DNA of 64,000 nucleotides from Cymodocea nodosa (Eukaryota > Streptophyta > Magnoliopsida > Alismatales > Cymodoceaceae), in assembly GCA_036874045.1 (NCBI GenBank), contig CM072341.1, positions 9,188,501-9,252,500 of the forward strand, written 5' to 3'. The notes beneath the pieces are model-generated. The model was not told where the DNA came from and searched no databases. It was given only the letters and a program-made list of their open reading frames with translations. A program made the translations under genes and the position numbers. Positions 45,459 to 55,716 of the stretch are shown here, piece after piece (within the stretch, counting starts at the first letter, position 1; every line of letters starts with the position of its first letter).

Positions 45459-47214
45459 TGTTGAGTATTTTTGTTTTGATGATGTGTGCTGAATGAAAAT
45501 AATCATATTTGCTCAATTACTATTGCTTGTGAAAGGAAATTAAAATCATCAATTAATACAAAAAAAGCTTACTAATATAAATACTTGTCTGTATTGGATC
45601 TGAAGTTAATAACTAGTCGTTTCGTTGCATTAATTTCTCATTTAGCTAAACGTTAAGTTAACATGTGTTTTTATTGAAAAGCATGATATGTTTTAAAGTT
45701 ATATCTTCTGTATCATGAACTATGCATGTTTAGACAACTCGTTAAGTTAGAGTTTTGTTTGTATAGAGGTCACATGAGAACTCGTTAAGTTAGAGGCTTA
45801 AAGGTTAAAATAGGTCACGTGATAACTCGTTAAGTTAGTGAGTAAAACAAGAGACGAACTTGTTAAGTTAGTGTTATACACGTGGTGAAATTATAAGTTA
45901 CGAATGTTGTATTGTATCACGTGATGTGCACATGTTTAACTCGTTAAGTTAACATAACTAAACGTGTTGAGTTGCTATATTGAACAATAAGGCAACACGT
46001 TAAGTTAGCGTTATAAACTTAAGTTGTTATTTTTGCACATGGTAAAATTCTTATTATAAAAACATTTGTTTATTACTGAATTGGTGAGTTAAAGTTTTTT
46101 CGGAGACTTACAGTCGTAACTATCCGAAAGGTAACTTAAGTCATGTTTTCAGGTCTTGACACGTGTCTCACTAGTTTTATAATATAAAAAGTTTTCGGTG
46201 ACGTACATCTATAACTATCCGAAACTTAAACTGTTTTCGGTGAGTTATCATTTAACCTTCCGAAAGAAAGGTTAAGCTGGTTCATTGAGTTAGCATAACA
46301 CCACAGACTTAGTTCGTTGAGTTAACTACAATACTTGTCACGTGAAATGGCACATGGTGAACTCGTTAAGTTAGAAACGTTAAGTTATATATATATACTT
46401 GTGTTACTTGTTTAGTTAACATTAAAGTAACGACTTCTTATTACACTGATGAAAAATTTTTGGACGAGAAAGTTTATTTTGCAGGAAATTTTTTAGAGAT
46501 CTAGGACTGATGATTAAAGAAAATTTGAAATATAAACGTGGGTTAGAACGTGTGTGTTTCGATGAAGGAAAAAGAAAAGACGTGGAGAAGTGGAAAATTG
46601 GTAGTGGTTAAACGTGAAGGATATGCACGAAATGAAGATACAGTAGAAAAGGCATAGAATTCTCATGGATCAAACCATCCTTGCACACAAAACGAAAAAT
46701 ATTTTCAAGGATCAAACCATCCCTGCACACCAAAAGAAAAATCTTTTTAAGGGATCAAAAACACCTCTTCGAGAAAAATCTCTGAAGTGGAAGAAAATTC
46801 AATGAAGCATAAAAAGGTAAGATTTTCGTCATTGAAGATTTGAAGTATTAGAAGAAAGCAAATTTGGTGAAGCATAAAAAGACAAGATATTCATCACTGA
46901 AGAATTGCTGAAGAAGAAAGAAGAATAAGAAGAAGAAAGATCTCAAACAGGGAGAAATGTTTTAAATTCCGTAAATTAGTTTTCTCTGTTTGTAGTTATG
47001 AAATTGTATAGATGAAACATGGTATCGAAATATAATTGCATCTACAATTTCTGAGGAGAATTGAATTGTATATTGTAATTGAAACCTTGAATAAAAATGA
47101 TTTTATGAAAACAATCTCTCGACTTGTTTTTGAGTTTTAAAGTTTCAATTATATTTCAGATAATATTAAAAATACACAATTCACCCTCCTCTTGTGTAGC
47201 CATACGATCCTACA
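45459..47214 (+). repeat. Copia B LTR, copy B5 (3' LTR)
   Basis: 1756 bp, TGTTGAGTATTTTTG to ATCCTACA. U3 array at 45735-46440 with AACTCGTTAAGTTAG repeated and CACGTG/ACGTG boxes; the TATA position reads TAGAAAAGG (46644-46652), a probable loss. A short AAG run is at 46916-46940. No primer site follows 47214, so this is the true outer end; the next bases are ATTATTGC. Confidence 0.92.
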
Positions 47215-47246
47215 ATTATTGCTTAATCTAAATCAGAATGTGAAAC

Positions 47247-48549
47247 TTATGATGGTTGTTGTAAAAATTTAGTATTTATCTCTATATGTAAATCTGAATT
47301 TATATCTGTATGTTGCTGTTGTTCTGAAAACTGTGTCGACTGTTGTTGTTGTTGTTGTGATCGATTTTGCCAATCCTGTTGTTGTTGTTTTTGTCGAATG
47401 ATAGGTGTATCTGCTTCCTGATATTTTTGTAGTTCCTTTGTAGAGAAAGATCTTAACTTTAATCTTTTCTGTGGCCAAGGTGTAATATCTATTTGACTTG
47501 CCACAATTCTCAAAAGTGTATGACCATAAAATAATTTACTCTGCAAGTTTAAGATATGAAAAACAAAATTATCATACCAGTTCACCAATATATGGTTAAT
47601 TAATGCATATGTAGCATAAAGACAGCATCTACCAACTTCTGCACCATGACCAAACCTCTGAAAGAGTGAAGCATGTAGTATTTTTGCAATAAAACATGCT
47701 TGGCCATTTAAATCATTTTGTAATCTCATTGGATTGCTGGCAGTCAAATCTTTGGCTAAACTTTTAACGTCCCATCTCAATTGATACACCTATTTTCTTT
47801 CTGATAATTTAACACCTTCATTTTTCAGACTGAGTACTTGATAAAGTAAATCTAGAGTTAAATATATATCATAGTCTTGTATACTTGAAACAGGAATACT
47901 TTCTTCCACTGTTAAGTTTGGGTAAAAACAACTTATAAGTTTTAGTATAACTAGATGACCTCGCTGTTGTGGAAGTAGAGTCAACAAGCCTTGAAATTCA
48001 AACATTTCTCGTATATGTGTCATCCTTTCAAACTTAACTAGTCTTGAATATAAAATTGTAAAGGTTTTATATGTCAGAAATTTTTCATAACAGGAACTAT
48101 TTCTGAACCATAATAATGTATTTTCGTTTAAATTCTATTCAAGATTAGGTATTTTCTTGTCATGATGTTCTGATCTGGGACTTGTTTCAATAGTATCAGC
48201 AGCATCTATATTTTTAGATCTTTCAGAACTAGTGGAATTTCTATCAAAGCTAGTACAAATGTCTGAAATATCTGTTATTGTCATATCAATAATCTGTTGA
48301 ATTTCCTCTATTTGTACTTCTTGAAACATATCAGTATCAACAGTCTCTGTATTATTCTGTCTAACAACAACATTTATGTCGATAATTGGTCTATATAATA
48401 ATTCTCTCTATATGAAAGAATGTTCTATATCTGTCTGTGTAATAGAATCATCCTGTATTTCTGAAATTTCTATAATTAAGACATTGGCAGTGTTATATTC
48501 TATTTGTAACTGTGTAGTTTGTTGATTATATACATGTAACGCTTTTATG
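47247..48549 (-). pseudogene. Accessory protein, third subfamily
   Basis: Colinear with 7186-9447 but diverged: acidic region from 48549 (IEYNTANVLIIEISEIQDD, near 48500), REMFEFQGLLTLLPQ, SCFYPNLTVE, LLYQVLSLKNEG, then after a stop at 47789 LNGQACFIAKILHASLFQRFGH, YATYALINHILVNWYD, KLFYGHTLLRIVASQ and a Gln-rich C-terminus. No coiled tail is seen after 47247. A gypsy LTR cuts its N-terminal part at 48550 and a copia LTR ends just beyond its stop. The parent element is not identifiable here. Confidence 0.75.
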
Positions 48550-50660
48550 TGTTGTTAAATTAATGGCAAAAGTGCAAATTTTACATTTATAACCGCAAGC
48601 GCACGGTGCCCATTGTAATAAGCATGTGCAAGTACAGGTCGAATCCACAAGGAGTTTGTCTTAAATAATTTTATTAAAATGATTATCTGATTAAATATCC
48701 ACTTTAAACTAATTCATAATTACTTAATATTAATATACAAATTTCGTAACACAATTAAGGTTTATAAGATTACCCCAAAATCCAATTAGTTATGATAAGA
48801 TATTAAAGAAATCAATGAGTATTAATCCGGAAATCACAGAATTTATGCTCGATTTTAACTCCAATAACTTCCAACTTGAACGTTTAAAAATCCAGAATAA
48901 ATAACGGTTGGAAAGATCCTCGAAATATCTTTCAAATGGCAGTGATTTCGTTGATTAACACAAATTAAAACGCTGGCAATATCTTATTTAAGAAAGGGGC
49001 GCAGACGGTTATGGAAACTTTCCAAAAACGCACCTTCAGTGCAAAACTCATATCTTCATCAAATCTTCATGAAATGCTACGAAATAAGCGCGCCTTGAAA
49101 GTATATCCATTACACTAACAAGGAAAATTAACATAACTGAATTCCACAAAATACACGACGCAAGCACAGCACATGAGTCGAGCTAAAAACAAGCACTCAA
49201 CAAAGACTCAAAACCACTGATACCTTCACAAAATAAAATCGAAAAGCTTCGAAAAACATTCTAAAACTTTGTAAACTTATTCTACATTCATTATATTTAC
49301 AAAACGAAACAAAAAATGGAATTTATAGATGACGAACAAGTAGATACAATTCGAAGAAAAACTACTAACAATCTGGCCATCTAAGAACGGAAAACTGCCT
49401 TCACAATTCACATCATCACATTCATTCACACTAAACATATAATATGAACTCAATCCTGATATCAATTAACATCAAAATAGTATGTGATCTTTAATATAGA
49501 ACATTTGAAACAAAGATTTATGCATAGAATTTCGTCCTTCCACATACTCAAACTATACTCATACATATAAAATTGTAAAACATGAAAACTAGTATGAGGA
49601 TCTCTCCTTTCCATCATACCTTTTAATCCTCCACGTTTCTTCAAGCAATGACTCTCCAAAGTCCTTGAAATCAATGCTCCACAAGGCTGTCACCACCTGT
49701 AGCACGTCCAAGTGAAGCTTCTACGGTTGCCTTGAAGAAGAGTGGTGCACGTCCTCAAGATCTTGCCTCCAAGACCCACAACTTTGGCTTCCACATCTAA
49801 GAATGGTGATTTGATGACTCAACCCTGAAGATCCTAACCTTTTGCTCCACTCCAAATCAGTCACACGAGCCTCCCAATCCACCAAGATGAACGCCCAAGG
49901 AGATCCTAACGTATGGCCGTCTGAATTGAAGAGAAGGTGTCTTCTAGGAGGAGTGGAAGACGCCAAAGCTCACCATTCTTGAAGGGAGCTTGTTCAAGAT
50001 CAAGGGGAAGATGGGACTTTCCGGATGAAGATGCTGGAATGGCTGGAACCGCCGGCTGTAATGTGTTGGAAGAGGAGGAGATAGCCTAGAATTGAGTGGT
50101 CAAACACTTTAAATACTCTAGGCTTTTGTTGCTTGGGCTCCAAGAAGTTGCATCCAATAGCCCACACTTTTTCCTCTTTAATCCACCTTGATTTCATGAT
50201 TTATTGACCTATAAAACTCAAAACCAAGTTGGATGCACATATACATTGAATATAAATCATATGATGCAAATATAGTATACATGCATGCATGAGTTGCCAT
50301 ATATGGAAAGTTGCCAAATTAGGAAGGTTTTGGTCTACAACTTTTTCACATGTACATACATGAATTACTTAAAGTTCTTTAGTTTAACATCATATTTAAG
50401 TGATTTGGCAATCATACAATGTATATAAAGTCATACATTGAAGAATTATAAGAATTATGTCTAATACAAGGGTTGTTGACTAGGTGTTTAATTGATAAAG
50501 GATAAATTTGTACATTATCAACTATTTAATCCCTAATTCATGCATATGTCTAAAAATATGATTTTCATGTAATCCTTTATAAGAACATATATAATGATGA
50601 CTTATAATCCTTAATATGCATGAATTAACATATATAAAATGCACAAATTGATACTTTACA
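48550..50660 (-). repeat. Gypsy LTR (3' LTR of gag-only element)
   Basis: 2111 bp from TGTAAAGTATC (50660) to AACAACA (48550). A polypurine tract lies just before its start. TATTTAAAG box at 50108-50115. The U5 end carries GTGCGCTTGCGGTT after GTCGAATCCACAAGG-type sequence on the opposite strand (48585-48655). Related to, but clearly different from, the solo LTR 39144-41769. Short ORFs in it look fortuitous. Confidence 0.82.
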
Positions 50661-52235
50661 CACCCCCATACTTAGTCTTCGCTAGTCCCTTAGCAAAGGA
50701 CTAAAACTAAACAATGATAACACAAAGCCCATATAAAAGCACATTCAATAAAAACCAAAAACAAACGAACTAAGAAATAAATAACAAAAATAAAACTAAC
50801 CTAGGCCACTTTCGTAGGGATCACGACTACACTTAGCATGTGTAGCAAGCCTTTAAACCCCTAGGTCACCCTAGTGGTGGAGTTGTGTCTCCAGAGGGTT
50901 TTCAGCGGATATACCCACAAAATCCAAAACATAACATAAAACAACACAATTAAAAGATGAAAACAACAAAAATATGCTCTTGGTTTCCTAAACACGGATA
51001 AAGTTGCTCTTAAGTAATCTTGACCTATTAGCTTCACCTTTATTCAATCACCTCTCACCTTTCTAGATTGGATTCAAATAATCATTCAATTTCCATCCTA
51101 AGAAAGTAAAGTACTATATAAATAGGTGTATGTGAAATTGGCCAAGTCTAAGAAATAACCTACTCAACTCCCTCCAAGTTACCTAGGTAATCCCAAAGGT
51201 CTATCCTTGAGTCCATTATCCTTTTATTTTGACTCTCTCTTTTTTTCATTTTTTTTCTCTTTTTTATTACCTCCTACTCCAGCACCTTTTTACGCAACCA
51301 CAATCCCTTACTTAGGGGAAAGTTGACCGATTACTCAGTAGCTTTTGTAAGAACAAGTAATCAATCTCTCTTCTACTTTTTATTTTTCTTTTTCTTTTCT
51401 TTTTTTTTCTCTCCCTAGCCCTCTACCCTTAAGAGTGCCTCCCACATCATTGTGTAGGAACGGGCAATTTTACCTTAGCCATTTTATTCTACCCTTCTCA
51501 TAGGACAACCCCAAGGTATATTCCTAAGTTTTTACCTAAGTTTCCCTTCAAGAGGAGTGGTTCCTTCCTAGTCAAGGCCTCATGTAACTGCAATACTACA
51601 TATAAGCTCAAAAATATGGATGGTTTTGAATTTTATTCTTCTCCTCCCCTTAAGGTTCAAGGTTTCTTTCCTAAAGGATTCACTTTTAGATCTCAATTAT
51701 ACCTAAAAGAACTTTATCCATTAGGGCCTATGAGCATTTATAAAACAAAATAAACAAGAAAAAACACAAAATCAAAAAAAAAACTGTCGTCAAATGCCTC
51801 CCCCCCATACCTAAATCATACATTGTCCCTAATGTAAAAGAAAGTATTTAGGCAATAAGATAAAAAGCATGAAGACGACAAAAATAAAAGAAACAAACTA
51901 TGACAAGCAAGGACAGATTACACCCCCATACCTAGCATGTAATCCATATGCACATGTGTAAATTTAAATTGTATTATTCCTATAACATATAATGTAGATT
52001 GAGTAGTATGCTAAAGAAATAATGTTCAATACATGTATCATTCAAATTCATCATACAAAAATAAGGTGAAGAGTGCGTACCTTGCTTGATGAAGGAAAAT
52101 AATAACTACAAAACTAACAAACATATCAAAATAGAAAAGAAATTTATATAAACAGAACTATAGCATGCGATTAAGAATAAAAATATTAACAAAAAGAAAT
52201 TTTTGTTTTTGTTTTTTTTTTGTTTTTATATCTAC
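50661..52235 (-). other. Gypsy 3' internal tail with repeated polypurine-like tracts
   Basis: No ORF of note. Three tract-like motifs on the minus strand: AGTATGGGGGTG (50661-50672, beside the LTR), AGGTATGGGGGGGAGGC (near 51785-51801) and AGGTATGGGGGTG (near 51925-51938). The block 50661-51310 is the mirror of 3524-4169. Pyrimidine-rich stretches (51230-51420) account for the low-complexity look. Confidence 0.75.
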
Positions 52236-53632
52236 TCATGCAGATGGTGAAAGGTTAGTTCCTAAAGTCTCTCCTTGTGCCAAATGCACACCTACCAAGC
52301 GGGGATTTGGTACAGTGTTACTTGGTAATTCTCCCTGTGCTCTACCTCCAGATGAAGTAGACAACCTATCAAACTTTGCTTCTAATCCCTTAATGATTTG
52401 GTCATGGCTAGCTAAAATGGGATTTACTTGTCTGCTAACTTGAATTAAGGATTGAATCCCTTTCTCTATTTCAGTGAATCTTTTCTCCAAGGCGGACATT
52501 CTATCACTTAAAATTGGTTGAGTGGGTCCATGATGCTCAATACGGTTTCCAGGTGCTTCCTGTTGTCGCCACGAAAAATTGGGATGGTTTCTCCATCCCA
52601 GGGCATAGTGTGATGACAGTTGGAATGACCTTTGTCCCATACCAATGGCATTGACTTCCTCAAACTGTTGTCCTTGCATTACAGGGCATTCTTCCATTTT
52701 GTGCCCAAGAATTCCACATGCTATACACTTGACTTCAATCACTTTATCTTTTCCCTTTTGTTGACTTATAATCAGATCTTCTACTTTTTTAACCATGGAT
52801 GACATCCTAGCTTCCATGCCTACCATGGGGTCTACTGTGTGCATTCCCCTTGCCAAAGTTCTGTCAAATGTTCTATCTGATGAACTTTCCATTTCCATTG
52901 TTCTCTCAGCAAGGTCCACAAGTCTATCCCATGCACTGACTTCATCTAATCTCATGAATTGTCCAGGACATACAGATTCTAACATCAACTTGGTCTGATA
53001 ATCCAATCCTTCATAGATTACTTGACACTGTCTTGATTTAGGTAGACCATGATTAGGACATCTTGCCACTAATCTATTGAAACGCTCAAAATATTTCCAA
53101 AACGGTTCATTGGTTTGCTAGCAGATGTTTAGAATAGCATTCTTAGCTTGAATGGTCTTATGCAAAGGATGAAATTTCTTAATAAAGACAGCACAAAAAT
53201 TAGTCCAAGTACAAATGGAATTAATAGGAAGGGTGTTCAACCATAGCTTTGCATCATCTCGAAGAGCGAAAGGAATAAATCTCAACTTTATTGCATCCAC
53301 AGGTACTTCAGGTAGATTAATCATGTTGCAAACATCATTAAAGTCATTTAGAAATGCATATGCATCTTCCTTATCTAGTCCATGAAATCTAGGCAACTGA
53401 TTGACATAATTCATATGCAATTGAAATTTATGTCCATCTACTTGAGGTAAAACAAGACAAGAGGGATGGTCATGTATTTGAGGATAGCAGATGTCCTCAA
53501 GAGAAGGTAATTGTTGGTTTATACCTTGGTCTCCCATCCTTACAGGCTCTTCTTACACACTAACTTCTTCTTCTAAAGGGATTTGTCTAATTAATCTAGA
53601 TGCACTATCTCTCACCCACTTAGAAGATTGCA
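52236..53632 (-). pseudogene. Athila-like gypsy Gag (one to two stops)
   Basis: Nearly complete Gag. ATG at 53632 (MQSSKWVRDSASRLIRQIP), a TAA 27 codons in, then MGDQGINQQLPSLED at 53537. Capsid: HPSCLVLPQVDGHKFQLH, RFHGLDKEDAYAFLNDF, AKLWLNTLP. A TAG at 53118-53120, where relatives read Gln, is the only break before a zinc knuckle CIACGILGHKMEECP (CX2CX4HX4C), ALGWRNHPNFSW and GELPSNTVPNPR at the C-terminus. A second in-frame ATG could serve as start. No pol follows: the next feature is the polypurine tail, so the element would need proteins from elsewhere. Confidence 0.9.
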
Positions 53633-53999
53633 TACACTAACAATATCACAAAAAAAATATTTTTATAGAAAAAGGTACAAATGACACTTATAGTGGAATA
53701 GTCTCTAATCCCAACACCTGCATGTTAGATGGGTAAGTACATAATTGAAAAACAAGATGTACATAATGACAAAATCAACAAAAAGAAATAAGAGTGATTA
53801 CATCTAAAACTCATAAAAAGAAAAACAAAAGAGCACTAATTATCAGATTCAGTATAGACAGTGTTCACGTTTTCCCAGCACTACACTAGAAAAACTTGGA
53901 TTTGTTACTTCTATTTTTACTTAGTTAATTTATCTTTATGTCTATTCCTTCTTTTAGAAGTAAACAAACAACCTTTAATACAATTTAGATATTAATTCC
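53633..53999 (-). other. Untranslated leader of gypsy gag
   Basis: Between LTR and gag. Minus strand GTAGTGCTGGGAAAACGTG (near 53867-53885) may be a decayed primer binding site; the match is too weak to name a tRNA. Nothing else is visible. Confidence 0.4.
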
Positions 54000-54134
54000 A
54001 ATTTGTACTTTAACTGCAAGTGCACAGTGTCTATTGTATCAGTGTGCAAGTACAGGTCGATCCCACAGGGAATTGCTAACGAATTTAAGAAATGTTTGAT
54101 TGTGAACAATTCAAATTTATATTCAATAAGCACT

Positions 54135-54226
54135 CCGTTGAGTTATAGTTAACTCAACGGACTAAGTTCGTTGAGTTATGGATAACTCAACGGACTATCC
54201 TCGTGGACTTAAGTTAACTCCACGAG
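54135..54226. repeat. Three consecutive GAGTTA hairpins
   Basis: 54135-54160: CCGTTGAGTTA, 4-base loop, TAACTCAACGG (11 bp perfect). 54169-54192: CGTTGAGTTAT, 2-base loop, ATAACTCAACG (11 bp perfect). 54200-54226: CTCGTGGACTTAA with TTAACTCCACGAG, one mismatch. Such near-perfect arms in decayed DNA are unusual. Confidence 0.88.
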
Positions 54227-54996
54227 CTTGTCTCTTCTTTATAATACTACTAATTACAGAGGAATTTGGCCAACCATTGGGTGATTCCACAGATTGTAAA
54301 TAACATCAATTAAGCTTTTTAATGCTATTTAACATTGGATTTATCATTATGCAATACTAACATTCAGATGATTCAAACAGTAACCATTAAAATCTTTAAC
54401 TTGTTTTGTACGAACCAATTTCAGTAAACTGTAAAATTAAAACTGACATAAAACAATCATAAAATTGATACAGATAACATTAATCACGATACAACACCAA
54501 CAATACAACACTCAAATACAACATACAAACAAAGATAAATTGTTTTTGGTATTTTTGTTTTGATGTGATGGGCGAAAGGTGAAATGTAAAGTAATTTCAC
54601 TTGACAGTAAATACTTCCGACACTACTTGCAACGCGATTACACCACTGAAAATTGAACCACTTACAATTTTGTCTCCTCTCCTTATAGAATCGCGAGTCT
54701 AGAATTGCAAGATGATCTCCTCTTCAGCATACAGGCATCAACCCGAAGCCAAGGCTAAAAGCTTTACGATCTCTTGAAATATGAGTCGGCGCTTGGTGAA
54801 AATGTTTTCCCTTCCCGCGACGCGATCACTCCTCACAATGGTTGTCAAGCACTATGTTTGGCTCAGAATCAACCCGACATCAGGCAAGTATCTTCACAGA
54901 CCTCCGATGATTGGTGATTATGGTGGTGATACGATGGTTGGTGTGATACTTCGGAGAATCGCCGATACTGTTTGCAGAAACCTCGGTGCTCCTCCT

Positions 54997-55004
54997 CTAT
55001 ATAC
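54997..55004 (-). promoter_or_regulatory. TATA box of second-family gypsy LTR
   Basis: GTGTATATAGAGGAGGAGC on the minus strand. The plus copy of the LTR has GTGTATACAAAGGAGGAGC at 63630-63648. Confidence 0.6.
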
Positions 55005-55716
55005 ACTAGTCGTCCATCGATCACACACTTTTCTTTTTTTTCTTCTTTTCTTTTATATTTCTTTAGTGGTAACTGCTTTTGCTTGAATGGTCGGTTGGAT
55101 TTCCTTCCTTTAGATCAATGGCGATGATTTCTTTCTCCCTACGCGATTGAATTCCTGCGTGATACGTGCAAACGTGGTTTTTCCTTCCAACTATCTATTC
55201 CTGCAACCGCTACAGTGGCATATTAGAAAATATATAGTTCATGGAGTTACAGATAACTCAACGGACTTCCTTCGTTGATTTAACTATAAAACACGTGCAA
55301 AAATAACAACTTAAGTTTATAACGCTAACCTAACGCGTTGCCTTAGTGTATTTCCATGTAACTCAATGCGTGCAGTTATACTAACTTAACGAGTTATAAC
55401 TTAAGTAAATCTACCAGCTCTCGACACGTGTCAGCAGCAGTTTAAACATAAAATAACATTCCGGAGAGTTACAGGTATAACTATCCGATGCTCAGATGCA
55501 TTTTCGGATACTTAAGAATTTCACAGCCTGCAATTTACCAACAGTTCATAAATGTACTAAATTAACATTAATTCCCCAAAATTAAGCAGATTCTTCAATT
55601 AAAGCATATAACAGTGCAATTATAGCATAATGGCTTAATTCTCATATGATAAGCTAAATATTATGCAATTAACCATCATTTAACCGTTAATAATATGCAC
55701 TTTTTCATTCTAAGCA

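Larger units (their letters stand above)
37307..47214 (+). mobile_element. Copia family B element B5 (5' truncated)
   Basis: Plus-strand copy: integrase end, RT, RNase H (interrupted by a solo LTR), spacer, accessory gene, polypurine tract and 3' LTR. The 5' LTR, gag, protease and integrase start are missing; the break at 37307 joins a copia A LTR piece. It is the best view of the family B RT. Confidence 0.9.
54000..55716 (-). repeat. Gypsy LTR, second family, minus strand
   Basis: Starts TGCTTAGAATGAAAAAG at 55716 and ends near 54000 after TTGCAGTTAAAG; the exact end is uncertain. Same family as 62710-64000 and the stub 26603-26643. In transcript order it has motif arrays with CTAACCTAACGCG and GGATAGTTA-type units (55230-55480), a TATA box, a long GC-richer transcribed part, then three hairpins near its end. 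Its start abuts the last pol codons of 55717 with no polypurine tract, so it cut into that pol. Confidence 0.78.

Noticed and set aside
49277-50197. Four short minus-strand ORFs
   Set aside because: They lie within a gypsy LTR downstream of its TATA box and show no conserved domain.
54781-55086. 101-residue ORF, plus strand
   Set aside because: It is antisense to the gypsy LTR transcript; the other LTR copy does not keep a meaningful frame.
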